Positions 35,074 through 46,817 are shown, numbered from the stretch's first letter. The stretch is DNA of 64,000 nt from Odobenus rosmarus divergens (GCF_000321225.1 NW_004450287.1:2768282-2832281); one strand, 5' to 3'. Notes: generated from the sequence alone by a model not told the origin. Program-made: numbers and translations.

Positions 35074-35383
35074 GAAAGTACAGTTATTTGGCAGAATAAC
35101 AAGAGAATTGATTTTAAGATCAGCAGCATTATTTTAATTTATTGTTCTGAAAATTAACAAAAAATTTCTGAGATATAACTGATTAATTCATTTTGACTAG
35201 TGGTTCTCAACAGTGTCTCTCTGTTGAGGGAGACATTTCTTTGACTGACACATCTCCAGTAATGGCATGATGAATTAATTGAAAATCACTAATTTCCACC
35301 ATCAAGGGAGTTTTAGAACTGTGCTATCCAGGATGGTAGCTCCTAACCACGTGAAGCTGTTCAGCATATAAAATGTGAGTAAT

Positions 35384-35571
35384 AGGGCTCCTGGGTGACT
35401 CAGTCCGTTGAATGTCTGCCGTCAGCTCAGGTCATGATCCCAGGGTCCTGGGATTGAGCCCCCTCATTGGGCTCCCTGCTCAGTGGGAAGCCTGCTTCTC
35501 CCTCTCCCTCTGCTGCTCGCCCTGCTTGTCGCGCCCTCTCTCTGTCAAATAAATAAATAAAATCTTTTTAA
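35384..35571 (+). mobile_element. CAN-type SINE, plus strand
   Basis: Head 'GGGCTCCTGGGTGACTCAGT', usual body and tail. Target-site duplication AAAATGTGAGTA (35370-35381) / AAAATGTGGGTA (35572-35583), one mismatch. Confidence 0.95.
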
Positions 35572-35683
35572 AAAATGTGGGTACTGCACTGGAGGAACTG
35601 AACTTTAAATTTTATTTAATTCTGACTTCAGTTGAAAAACTGAAGCACACTAAAACATTCTTCCTTTAATACTTCTTTGCTTT

Positions 35684-36002
35684 GTTTCAGAGGTACAGGT
35701 CTGTGATTTATCAGTTTTACACATTTTGTGTTAAAAAAAGATAGTAGGAAGGGAAAAATGAAGGGGGGGAAATCGGAGGGGGAGATGAACCATGAGAGAC
35801 TATGGACTCTGAGAAACAAATTGAGGGTTCTAGAGGGGAGGGGGTGGGGGATGGGTTAGCCTGGTGATGGGTATTAAGGAGGGCAGGTACTGCATGGAGC
35901 ACTGGGTGTTATAGGCAAACAGTGAATCATGGAACACTACATCAAAAACTAATGATGTAATGAATGGTGACTAACATAACAATAAAATAAAATTTAAAAA
36001 AT
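35684..36002 (+). mobile_element. Arctoid-type L1 3' end with 5' inversion, plus strand
   Basis: A 12-bp target-site duplication CTTCTTTGCTTT lies at 35672-35683 and 36003-36014. From about 35737 to the A-rich tail the 3'UTR is in plus orientation ('AACCATGAGAGACTATGGAC', 'AGCACTGGGTGTTATAGGCA', 'AAACTAATGATGTAATGAAT'). The first ~52 bp (35684-35735) are the upstream 3'UTR block in reverse orientation ('GTTTCAGAGGTACAGGTCTG'). That is the signature of a twin-primed L1 insertion. Minus-strand frames at 35628-35902 are non-genic. Confidence 0.9.
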
Positions 36003-36160
36003 CTTCTTTGCTTTAATGGGACTACATTTCACTTTCATTGCATCGACATTATTGTTTTGTGGAGAACATGACAGATACATCATTAATAATATCTCAATAA
36101 TTTTATATTGTGTAAGTGATACTATTTTGGATATATTGGGTTAAATAAGATATATTATTA

Positions 36161-36340
36161 TTTCTTAAAGATTTTATTTATTTTGAGAGAGAGCGAACAT
36201 GAGAGGGGCATAGATAGGTAGAGGGAGAAGCAGACTCCTGGCTGAGCAGGGAGCCGGATGTGGGGTTGGATCCTCCGACCCTGGGATCATGACCTGAGCA
36301 GAAAACAGACGCTTAATCAACTGAGCCACCCAGGTGTCCC
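36161..36340 (-). mobile_element. CAN-type SINE, minus strand
   Basis: Typical reversed layout. Flanks TAAATAAGATATATTATTA (36142-36160) and its near copy at 36341-36360 are the target-site duplication (one substitution, one indel). Confidence 0.95.
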
Positions 36341-36610
36341 TAAATAAAAATATATTATTACAACAAATTTCACTTGTTTCTTTTCTACTCTTTAAAATAT
36401 GGCTACTAAGGACTCGAAAATTAATGTGTCTTGTGTGATATTTCTATTGGATAGAGCTATACTATTTCTGAGTTGCATTCATCATAGCTGACTTTTGGAA
36501 TATAAAAATTCTTGGTTAAGATTAAACGTATATATAGAGAGAATACGTTCATATACGTTCCTTCTTTATGTATAGGAAAACCAACATTTTTAAAACACAA
36601 ACCCGACAAG

Positions 36611-37030
36611 ACGGCAGAAGCAAAGCCAAAGATGTGAACCGGCTGCAGGCTCACCTAACGCGGGCAGACCTCCATGGGTTGCTGGACCGGCCCAAGAGCA
36701 GCTGCTGCATCTGTACCGCCCCCAGGCGGCGGCGACTGAACCACGCCAAGCGGCGGATGCGCTCCCCACCAGAGCGCCTGCGCAAAGCCAAGAAGGCGGT
36801 GCAACCTAGGGAGATGCGCCACGTGGTGAAGAGGCGGCTGAGGGACGTGATCTTTCCGCTCGAGTTGGTGGATAGCGTGGTGGGCGTCTACAGCCGACCT
36901 TCAGCCGGGAGGAAATCAAGTCTGAGATGTTCGGCCGCCTCCTGGGTGAGTTCTCCATCACCTTCAAATTCCTGAAGCGAGCCGCATCCGGCCTCCCACT
37001 CCCGCGCCATCCTCCTCCAGCAGATGAAAG
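36611..37030 (+). pseudogene. RPS15: RPS15 pseudogene, plus strand, diverged
   Basis: RPS15 (uS19) is a small-subunit ribosomal protein of about 145 residues. The start codon is ACG (36611-36613, 'ACGGCAGAAG' where ATGGCAGAAG is expected). Later blocks 'RRRRLNHAKRR', 'ERLRKAKKAVQPREMRHVVK' and 'RRLRDVIFPLELVDSVVGVY' match RPS15 in order. A small deletion near 36890 shifts the frame; DNA still matches ('GGTGAGTTCTCCATCACCTT', CCTCCCACTCCCGCG) to about 37030, with more gaps. The 135-codon open frame at 36568-36975 therefore joins an upstream spurious start to a frameshifted end and is not a functional protein. The patch is strikingly GC-rich against AT-rich flanks. No clear poly(A) or target-site duplication remains, so it is old. 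Confidence 0.85.
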
Positions 37031-38183
37031 GTACAGACTTTTTTTTAAAACATATTTTGTTTAATGAAGCTGGTACAGAAGGTGTCCGTTTAAAACTAAT
37101 ATCCTACACCAAAAAGTGAAAATAAAATAAACAAGTGCAATACTCTGTTGTGTACACTTCTGCGTGAAAAACTTTATGAATTGCTAATGAAAATTAAGAC
37201 TTCTCTGGGGTCTTCTGGACAGGATTTTTCTTTAATCTTAAAATGCTTTCTCTTCAGTGAAGAGACTTAGGACTAAGTCATTACTCTCACCGTATGTGTT
37301 ATCTCGACCCCAACTTGATATTCCTCTTCTTTTGGTCCAGCCCCTCAAATTTTTAAAATTTGAGAATAATTGGCCACCTCGAGGATTTTTCTTGTCACAT
37401 GTTACTAATGTATTTAGGAGACAGTCTTAATTGTATAAAATTATTATCTATTACTAGGAAAATGAGAATTAAGGCATAATGGGAGGCCAAGTTTCCAAAG
37501 AGTGGGGAAACCAATTGAGTTGGGCCTCAACATTCTGCAGGTTGCTTTCTCTTTTACCTTGTATGCAGTAGGGGACAGTTGCTTATTCTTGGTGAGAGAG
37601 GAGAGACAGTTGGCACAGAAGTTCCTAAAAGGTATAGAAGTTAGCAGAACTTTAAATAACTTTTCAGATCTGAAAGAGACAAAAATTAAAGTTTGGTTCT
37701 GCTAGAGCACCTGGATTTGAGGAACGTGAAGATCTCAGACAGAAGGGTGGCACAGAGAAATGAATCAAATATTCCAGTTTTTCCGTCGGGACATTAGCTG
37801 TTTCTAAGCTTCTCAGTACAGGTGGCTAAAATGGAGACTCCCGTCTCCCTACTCTAATAAGATTGCGATACTTGCTTAGGTCATTCTCTCTGCTCTGAGT
37901 TTGGTAAATGTCCGCCTATGAAAAATGGGAGATTTTAGTGTTTTCTTCCTTTTTTTCTTAAGGATCACAGCCATGCATTGTGTGTTTTCCCAATATCTGA
38001 AAAGAGTTGTTCTGTACTTTTCCAGTGCTTTTAGAAGGCAAGTCCAGTAGCAAGGCAAGTTCTATCATGGTTGGAAGTAGAAATTTTTTTTAAGTTTTCA
38101 TATTTAAAAAGTTTCCCCTTGCATGCTAGTAATAGAGCATCTATGACATGATTTTCGTGATTTCTTTAGATTATTTTATTTAG
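37031..38183. other. Unassigned sequence
   Basis: No repeat family or gene recognised downstream of the RPS15 relic. Confidence 0.4.
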
Positions 38184-38275
38184 AATTATCATAAAATTTG
38201 GATTACATATAGCTTTTGAAATTTGTTCAGAAATTATCATAATTTGGATTACGTATAGTTTTTGAAATTTGAGTT
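38184..38275. repeat. Two-copy tandem duplication, about 47-bp unit
   Basis: AATTATCATAAAATTTGGAT… (38184-38230) is repeated as AATTATCATAATTTGGATTA… (38232-38275), with the shared core 'TTTGGATTACRTATAG' and 'TTTTGAAATTTG'. Local duplication with a few differences. Confidence 0.88.
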
Positions 38276-38578
38276 CCCAAACTGAGATGATTTGTAAATC
38301 AACATAATATGGTTATATGAATTCAGATTAAGCATCAAAGGCAGCTTATCAATGAATAGCAACCAATGTTGTGAAAGAAACATTTAAAAAAATCTTTTTT
38401 TCTAGCATTGGATCAGTTGTCCTCTTTTTGTGCCATATTTTAATTTAAATATTTATTATTTAGTGATTTACTTTATTGCTATATTTTAATATAAGCATGT
38501 ACATACACATTTTTATATGTGCTTAACTCAAAACACAAAGCACATGGATTACTATGTGGTGTTTGTACCACTATTTTA

Positions 38579-38775
38579 TTCTATTTTTTTTTAAGATTTT
38601 ATTTATTTATGTGACACAGAGAGAGAGAGAGACAGCGAGAGAGAGAACACAAGCAGAGGGAGTGGGAGAGGGAGAAGGAGGCTTCCTGCCGAGCAGGGAG
38701 CTTGATCCCAGGACCCTGGGATCATGACCTGAGCTGAAGGCAGACGCTTAACCGACTGAGCCACCCAGGCGTCCC
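38579..38775 (-). mobile_element. CAN-type SINE, minus strand
   Basis: Perfect 15-bp target-site duplication TGTACCACTATTTTA (38564-38578 and 38776-38790). A short internal deletion removes the 'CGATGCGGGGCT' part. Confidence 0.96.
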
Positions 38776-38790
38776 TGTACCACTATTTTA

Positions 38791-40118
38791 ACACTTAGCA
38801 AAAAGGTACCTAAAGAATAGGAATAATGTGTGTCAGGGATGGGAATCCAGATTTAGAATTACTGAAACTGTAAATTTAAAGTTTTTCATCCTTTAAAATA
38901 AAAGTGGAGGAATTTGCCAAGTATAGGAGAGTATAATGAAAATGGGGGAAACAAGAAGTGGCAGATACATTGTTTCTACATCGAAGCTCCTACCTCAGAG
39001 CTCTTCCATACATTTGTTATCTTGTTTGCTCCACACCAGTTTTTAGAAGAACACATGTTGCGGATGAATAAAAGGCTCTAGAAAGACACTAGGGATTATC
39101 ACAAGTTATGTCAATTACATTGTTCTGCAACTGCACTAAAAAATACATCTGAAAACGACACAGGCTTCAATAAATGCCCCTATTCATATCCAAATCCAAA
39201 ACTATGTTTTCATCTATATTTAGAATGTAAATGGTGGGTTACCTCAACAATTACACCAATTCTTCATCCCCAGTGCCAATATTCTGTTAATTCCTGGAGC
39301 TGATAATTTTGGTGATGGGAACTGTCAATTCAGTCAAATGGAGGTTGCAACTTTGTAAGAATGAAGAAAAATGATGACTAAATTTAAAGGATAATTATGA
39401 CTTATTAATTATGAATTTTTAATCTACTTTCCAATGAAGCATATTTCAGAAAGGATTATGTATATTAAAGGGGGTGATTTATTTCTTAAAGTCTTCTTAA
39501 GAGTTAAATGAGTTAAAATATTCTGAATTTTAATAAGAATTCCATGAAAATTGTTGTGAAATCTGCTACCGTGTTATTTTACAAATACAATAGCATCTAA
39601 TTTAGGTCTCTTTGATTTATTGCAAGAGTTGTAAGGTAACAAAGATGCTTAAATTAACAGCTTTGTACTTTTGGTGGTTAAAACTAAAAGATGCATTAAA
39701 AACTTAACTGGCCTTCTAATTTAAGATTTATAAAAATAGCATCAGCAAAAAAGTGCAATGTATAATTATACTTTTCCCAACATGTTTACTTCTTTTTCTC
39801 ATTGTCTTGCTTTTGAAAACAAATCTGGGCACTAAATATTAAAGTATTCAACTGTTACGCTAGCATTTTTAAAACATCCAACATAACAAAAATAATTGTT
39901 TTAACATCTGTTTCTTTTTCAATGAAATCCCAAGTTTCCTAGATCATCTGTAAAATATCACAGGCATGGAGGTAATTCAAATTCATTACTGCTCATTTTG
40001 AATTTATGTGCTCTTTTACATACCCTACTCTTTAATAGCCATACTTTTAAAATCACATCTTAATTTGAATATTAGGAAATGACACATACTTTTCCTCTTG
40101 AAATCTTACCTATCCATT
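38791..40118. other. Unassigned AT-rich sequence
   Basis: No repeat landmark or coding signal recognised in about 1.3 kb. Confidence 0.4.
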
Positions 40119-40133
40119 AAAACACATTTCCCA

Positions 40134-40323
40134 GGGGGCGCCTGGGTGGCTCAGTCAGTTAAGTGTCTGACTCTTGATTTCGGCTCAGGTCATGTTCTCA
40201 GGCTTGTGAGATGGAGCCCTGCGTCCAGCTTGCACCACACATGGAGCCTGCTTAAGATTGTCTCTCTAGCTGCCCCTCCTCAACCCTCCTTTCTCTCTCC
40301 CCGCCTCCTCTCTAAAAAACAAA
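40134..40323 (+). mobile_element. Older CAN-type SINE subfamily, plus strand
   Basis: Head 'GGGCGCCTGGGTGGCTCAGT', then 'GTGTCTGACTCTTGATTTCG' and 'GAGCCTGCTTAAGATTGTCT', the older-subfamily diagnostic segments. Tail is (AAAAC)n. The 162-codon frame at 40098-40586 runs through this SINE into non-repeat DNA and is not considered a gene. Confidence 0.92.
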
Positions 40324-43303
40324 ACAAAACAAACCACATTTCAAGGCCCACTTTCTTCAAGTGTTCTGGTTTTTTCTATCCTACACTGATATTTCCTGTT
40401 CTGAATTCCCATCTCATGCTTCCTCTGTCCTACTTGCATAGTTGTACTCTTCACTTTTGCATGGCAGTAAGCCAGCTACACTTTAAGATCCTTGGGGATG
40501 AGGACTTTAATCTTCTACGTCTCTTCAACAGTGTCAGAAATAGAGCAAGTTTTCCAAAGATATTTGATTATCTCAGTTGGCTTTGAGTAATGAAACTATC
40601 TCTTGGAACCTGAGTGATTGGTAAGAACTATGTGATCTTCAAAGTACATATCAGGAAGTCAAATGCAGTAATCAGAGCCACTTAGCCGTATCTCACAGCC
40701 AAACCTATACGAACAATTTCTAAGAGTATTTATTTGGGAAAGTCATAACTTGATAAGCCCTGGGGTAGGTAATGCCTGGTTGTTATCATAACTGAGGCAT
40801 TGTGGTATTCGGAAGGCCCTCGTGGATCTCTTTATTTCTATTCTTAGCTGTTGCACAGTTGTCAAATACGTATCTCAAACTTTTAATCTGAGATATTTCT
40901 CAGTGTGGAAAATGAGAGGTAATTTTAGTATAGTACCTTCTTTGTCAAAGATGATTATAACAACCAAAACATGTCAATGGGGAAATATTTATGTATAGGC
41001 CAAATGTGCCCAAAAGAATCAAAAGAAAATGGAAATTTACAGCAAAAAATTTGAGGGGAAAGAGATATTTAGCAACTTCTTCATTAGATATTTTTAAAAA
41101 ATAAATTAAAAAGAAGATCTAGATATAGAAATATGTGGGAATCTACAAATTACCAATAATATTCCTTAAAAACTATCCTTCTTAGCTTTAACTGTTAAAA
41201 CTCTATTAAAAAATCATCTGGAGAAATATCTTTGCTTCACAAAATATTTTCTGTTATATTCAGCTGAACTTACTTGTTTTAATTTTGCAGATACCATTTT
41301 GATACATTTATATACAAAGAACAAAAAGCAATGTTTTATTTCTAAATTTCATACCCAAAAATTCCTTGTGTGGGTTTTGTTTAGTCACTAGTTCCTTTTG
41401 AAAAGGAACGGCAAAGTCATTAATGAGGCAATCTGATAATGGAGTTTAAAATTTCCTTCATCTTAGAATAGCTGTCCTTTTCTTAGGATTATCATCTCCA
41501 GCTCTATAGCAAGTAGAGAGCCTTTTCTTTACTTCTTACCAAGTATTTTCAACTGGGATAGCTTGCCCTATTTCTTTTTTGTAAAATCTTGAAAATATTT
41601 TTTAATGGAATTCCATAATTTTCCCTGATAGCACAGTTCCTGCACTTGACAGATAAACTATTGACTTGAGAAACATGTTGTTTTTCCAGAGAATCTAAAC
41701 TCATAAAACAATCAGAAAATTTCATTTAAATGAAATTCTACAGCAATGTAACCTCTTCCATTCTGTGCAAACACATGGAGTTTGGGTTCTATGGTTACTT
41801 GTTTTTAGTCCTGGGCTCTTTGGTTCTGTGCAGAGCTGGACAAGAGATCAACAAGCCTAGAATGTCATTATAATGAGGCAGAAACTGAGATAGTTTCTTT
41901 AGTTGATGGCCATGCAGCAGTTTAGATGACACATTATTTTAAGGTAACAATTATAAAAAAAATCCCAGAGGGGTTTTTCCTCCTTAACACTAACTCGTTA
42001 TTTGGTAATGTCATAGGAACAAGAATGAGAAGAAAGACTGAAAAACATAACTATATCGATTGTCTATCTGTTTATCCAGGATGTGTGACTAAAAGAGTGT
42101 ACTCATTCATAAAGTTGAGGTTTCCAAAAAGGATGGAATAGTTTACAGTATTAGAGCTTATGTGAGTTTGTGCATGCATGTGCATATATATTAAAAGATA
42201 ATTCAGGTTTACAAATGTGTATTTTGACCTAAGGTATTTCCAACAAATAAAAAAAATTGAACCTCTTTGGAAAAAAAGCTATTCTCAGGATTCCATACTC
42301 AAGAATAGCTCTGATCCATTTTATTCATGGAAATTATTTAATTTTTCTTATGAAGCAGTAATATAATACAGATTTGGAATGGTGTTCCAAAAAACCAAGC
42401 AATCCTTTGAAAGTTATGTTTTAGTTGGGTACATGCTTTGTGTGTAAAATTAAAATATTTTGATATATCTTTAGTTTAATTTGGGATCTCGATAGTAACC
42501 GTGATGTAGTTATCACCTTCAAATTACCTACAAAAATGTCAAAATTGTTCTACAGAAAAAGAGCTGAGGGAACTGATGGTGGAAATCTTTGATAATGAAC
42601 CATTGATAGGTAACCTATGTATGATATACTTCAAGAAATCCAGCAGCAGCCCTTATCACTTGATGGAGAGTAGAAATATGTTCTGTTTGTCTTCTAATTG
42701 TCTTGTAATTGTCTTTGGAGACAGGATCTGTGCCAAGCAAAAAAACCTGAGTACTGTCTCTCTGCTTCAAAAAAATGGCTTTTGGAAAAGGGCAGAGTGC
42801 AGTCTTTTTCCCTCTTACAACTTCTAGGGATCCAAATCCCCATAAGTAAGCTATGATGGGTAGGAGCAGAACTGGAGCCCTAGAGCAGGTGCCCTACCAT
42901 GAGCTCCAAATTCAGGAGATCTATAAAATTGGATAGGAAAAAGTAAATCTTTATTTTTGTTAATCTATCATAGAAATACAGCATTCTTTTTAAGTTTGGC
43001 TATAGGCATAAACCACAGTTATATTAGCAGGACTTGTGACTTTCTCCCCAGTAGAGGTTATTAATATCTTGATGTCATGTTTCAGTGGCTTCAGGTATCT
43101 TAAAATATATTTTATTCTTATTAATACTTTAGATTTATGGTCATTATGAAACCTTCCGATAGATCTGGCATTAATGACTAATGAAGCACATATACTGGAA
43201 TATAATGTATATTTTATTTTTTAAAGTAGACTGCTCTCTGTATTTCAATAGAATTTGTTTCCTTGGGAGCCTGTTTGCTTTTTAAAGATTTCCTCGTGGT
43301 TGA
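40324..43303. other. Unassigned, about 3 kb; longest stretch with no recognisable element
   Basis: Contains no SINE, LINE or LTR landmark visible by eye and no convincing coding frame (71 codons at 41926-42141, 83 codons at 42576-42827, neither recognised). Could hold unique or conserved non-coding sequence. Confidence 0.45.
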
Positions 43304-43321
43304 CTATATTGCTAAATTTTT

Positions 43322-43500
43322 TTTAAGGATTTTATTTATTTGTCAGAGAGGGGGAGAGCACAAGCAGGAAGAGAGGCAGGCAGAGGGAGAAGCAGTCTCC
43401 CTGCTGAGCAAGGAGCCCAATGTGGGACTTGATCCCAGGATCCTAGGATCATGACCTGAGCTGAAGGCAGGCCTTAACCAACTGAGCCATCCAGGTGTTC
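43322..43500 (-). mobile_element. CAN-type SINE, minus strand
   Basis: 18-bp target-site duplication CTATATTGCTAAATTTTT (43304-43321) / CTATATTGCCAAATTTTT (43501-43518). Body slightly degraded near the head ('GGCAGGCCTTAACC'). Confidence 0.95.
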
Positions 43501-43518
43501 CTATATTGCCAAATTTTT

Positions 43519-44252
43519 ATATAGCACAAAAAGTAAAGAAGATGTGCTCTTGCTGAATATTTGTTGAAAACTGGTAATAGACTAAGACTTCTGTATGTAA
43601 ACCTGCTCTTTAACCGTCAGTCCAAAATGAGGATTTAGCCAGCACGCAAGCCTTAAGCATTGTCAAAGCAAAACAACACCAGATCTCTTGGTAAACACTA
43701 ACTCTAGGTAACTCCTACCAAGCTTAATAATGAGAAGAGTAAAAACAATGTAGAACAAAGGAAGGAAAATATCAAAATGAAGATTCAGAAAGAGACAATA
43801 CCCCTGCAAATGAGTTGCTCTTATAGAAACCATAAAAATTACTTCTGAAAGCTCTGTGACATCCGTGATATGGAAAACCATCAGGATTGAACAGGGTAAG
43901 GTAGAAAAGGGAGAAGATAAAGAAGTAACCAAAGAAATAAAATACCCAATGTCTGAATTAACATTTCGTTCGAAAAATTAAAGAACAGGATTCCCAAAGA
44001 AGAGATCAATTTAATGATCTAGAAGGTAGACTGTAGATACTTTCCTACATAGCAGGGGGTAAGGAAACTAAAAAGGAATGACAGAGAATAGAATTACAGT
44101 TATTTCAGCAGGAGAGGAAAACAATAATAACTAGATTAAATTATTGTTGGAGAATTTTTGTATTTCTTCAGGAAAAAAAAACTACAAATATACACAGAAT
44201 GAAGTAGCCTTCCGGAAAAACTTTACCACCCACTTCAGGTAAAACTTTTTAA
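43519..44252. other. Unassigned A-rich sequence
   Basis: Plus-strand A-rich with text such as 'GAAGTAACCAAAGAAATAAA' that could be eroded LINE, but not assignable. The minus-strand 89-codon frame at 43663-43932 is unrecognised. Confidence 0.3.
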
Positions 44253-44267
44253 AAAAAGTAACCACGG

Positions 44268-44480
44268 GCGCCTGGGTGGCTCAGTTGGTTAAGCGACTGC
44301 CTTTGGCTCGGGTCATGATCCTGGAGTCCTGGGATCGAGTCCCACATCGGGCTCCCTGCTCAGCAGGGAGTCTGCTTCTCCCTCTGACCCTCTTCCCTCT
44401 CGTGCTCTCTATCTCTCATTCTCTCTCTCTCAAATAAATAAATAAAATCTTTAAAAAAAAATAAATAAAAATAAAAATAA
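44268..44480 (+). mobile_element. CAN-type SINE, plus strand (first of pair)
   Basis: Head after AAAAAGTAACCACGG (44253-44267), body of the 'GTTAAGCGACTGCCTTTGGC' subtype, long (AAAT)/(AAAAT)n tail. Followed by AAAAAGTAACCTCGG (44481-44495), the duplication partner with one mismatch. Confidence 0.95.
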
Positions 44481-44495
44481 AAAAAGTAACCTCGG

Positions 44496-44682
44496 AGCGC
44501 CTGGGTGACTCAGTCAGTTAAGCATCTGCCTTCAGCTCAGGTCATGATCCCAGGGTCCTGGGATTAAGCTCCACGTCAGGCTCCTTGCTCTGTGGGGAGT
44601 CTGCTTCTCCCTCTCCTGGCCGCTCCCTCTGTGTAGGCTCTCCCCCCACCGTCAAATAAATAAATAAAATCTTAAAAAAAAA
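44496..44682 (+). mobile_element. CAN-type SINE, plus strand (second of pair)
   Basis: Begins AGCGCCTGGGTGACTCAGTC immediately after the first SINE's right-hand duplication and ends in AAATAAATAAAATCTTA plus poly(A). Belongs to the 'AAGCATCTGCCTTCAGC' subtype, so it is a separate insertion and not a copy of its neighbour. No clear separate duplication of its own. Confidence 0.94.
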
Positions 44683-45949
44683 ATGCTTCAGCTGCTCTCT
44701 TAAAAAAAAAACAATCTCTATTTCAGAAAAAAAGGCAACTATGCACATGGGGAAAAATCTATAAGAACACATATAAAAAGAAAAACAGACTATCTGTAGA
44801 TACAGTCTAGTCCCCAAATTCTAACACTAAATACCAGAAGTCAGAGGAGAATGTTTATGGAAATTTGAGATAATTTTTATCCAGATAAATTTCCTTAGAA
44901 ATAGAACAAGTATTCAAATATACAAGAGATTCACTTACAGGTTACTTTGGGAGTGTTTAAAAGTTTTTGGTATGCAATTCAGTAATATTCCAACTAATTA
45001 TGAAAGAATTCCAAATCAAACTTCCATAATTAGAAAATTGAGGTATAGAGATGTAACAACTGTTAGAAATTAAATCTGTATCATTGTTCAAGAGAATATA
45101 TGAAATGTAAAATTAGTTGCAATGACCTTGGTGTAAATCATATTACATTAGAAAGTGTAGTAATGAAGGCATGAGCAGGGGAAAATTAGAGTGTTAAATT
45201 CCTTATCATAAAAAAGAGTTGGCACTTTATTTAGATTCCAATACTATTTAATGTTTCAGACTATCTCTAGGTTTGTTAATAAAGTTAAATTTATTAGAAT
45301 TTTCTACAGTAAGGGATAATACTGCAAAGTCTTACTACTATTTCAAAAGTGGAAATCTAAGGTGGGAGATTTATAGACTTTGAATGTAGGATCAAATGAC
45401 TTAAGGCAGATCTTTCACAGTGGGAATCTGATGGAGATAGAGCTAAATTCATGATATCATAGTTTAGGAGTGGACACAGCAAAGCAGGGGTCTTGAACTG
45501 AGTCTTGACAGATAAGCAAAATGTTTGTCCAGATGACCAGATTATGTCTCTGATAAATTGATCAGGGGCATTTCCTGAATGAAATAGTAAAGTTATATAG
45601 TGGGTTATAGCTTTATCTTTCATGGACCAAATTTTTTTAGAACAAATCACTAAATCATGTTGACATAGTTGGCCTTCAGGTTTATCTAAGTCATATTGAT
45701 ATACATAGCCTCAGTGATGTTTTAACAACTTTTAAAAAAGTAACCAGCCATAAAATTAACACCACTGTGATGTGGAATATATAATTAAAGCAGAATAATA
45801 TGTGTGTATATCAAAACAAAAATGTTAAAGTATTAAAATTCTCTTAAAAATTTAAATGCTTAAACTATTATGTTGACAAGACTCTCAACTTTAGTAAATG
45901 TAATAAAATTCCAGTATATGCTGTTTATAATAAATATACATAAGACAAA
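44683..45949. other. Unassigned AT-rich sequence
   Basis: Plus-strand A-rich, no decisive repeat block; the 97-codon minus-strand frame at 45357-45650 is not recognised. Confidence 0.35.
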
Positions 45950-46790
45950 ATAAGCAAAAAATAAAAATAAAGAATGGGCAAATGGTGAAATGGCAAGTTC
46001 AAATAAAAAAAACAGCGTTCATTTAAGGCAAAATTGTCTTCACATTTAAAGTCCTGGAAGGGAAAAGAAATAAATTTTAAATAGAAAAAAAATATAGACC
46101 TTAATGATGAGATGACATGCTTTAATAGTAAGTAGCAGAGAAAAACAATATATAGAGAAATAACTTCTAGGAATCTAAAGAAAAATAATCAAGGAGACAA
46201 TTTTAATATATTAAAAATTTGAGCCTTTATCAGAAAAAGCAAATATAAATTTATAAGTAGGTTTGCAGAATTATGAATTATCTACTAAAAAGTGTAATTA
46301 TTGTGGAAACAGAGAAGGTTGAGTATCCATTTAACAAGATCTCAAGCAAATCCTATAAATACAAAAAGTCAAATTATACAGGACACGTTATCTGATTTGT
46401 GTGCCATACAGATGGTAATTATTGTTGAAGGTTTAAGCATTATTAATAACAATAGCAACAAATTACAACCATTCTTAAGTTAAAAACAATACAAAACTAT
46501 CCTAAACAATTTTGGAGTAGAAGTAGAAATTAAAACAACTTCAAAACAATGAAATACAATGAGAACACTATTTTCCAAAACTTACATGATACAGCCAAGG
46601 CTATACTTAGAAGAAAGGCAATAACTTTAAAAGCTTTCATTAGTAAATAAGAAAGAAGGTAAAGTACCTAATCAATAGTTCAAGGAATTAGCCGACAGTA
46701 AATAAAAAATAAAACTAGGGAAAGCTAGAGAATGATACAAAAGGAAATTATGAAAATAAAATGGATGAATAGAAAGTTAATTTTTGTAAA
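45950..46790 (+). mobile_element. Ancient L1 ORF2 relic, plus strand
   Basis: A-rich with ORF2-like text in order. 'AATGAGAACACTATTTTCCA', 'ACATGATACAGCCAAGGCTA' and 'CTTAGAAGAAAGGCAATAAC' correspond to the part encoding the ORF2 region before the reverse transcriptase. Many stops; no usable frame. Confidence 0.6.
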
Positions 46791-46817
46791 TTTTTTTTCA
46801 AGGGGCATTATATGTTA

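Noticed and set aside
36568..36975. 135-codon open frame as a functional basic protein
   Set aside because: It is an RPS15 pseudogene read from an unrelated upstream ATG; the true start is ACG and the tail is out of frame.
40098..40586. 162-codon open frame as a gene
   Set aside because: The first half is translated SINE; the rest has no recognisable similarity and no splice or promoter context.
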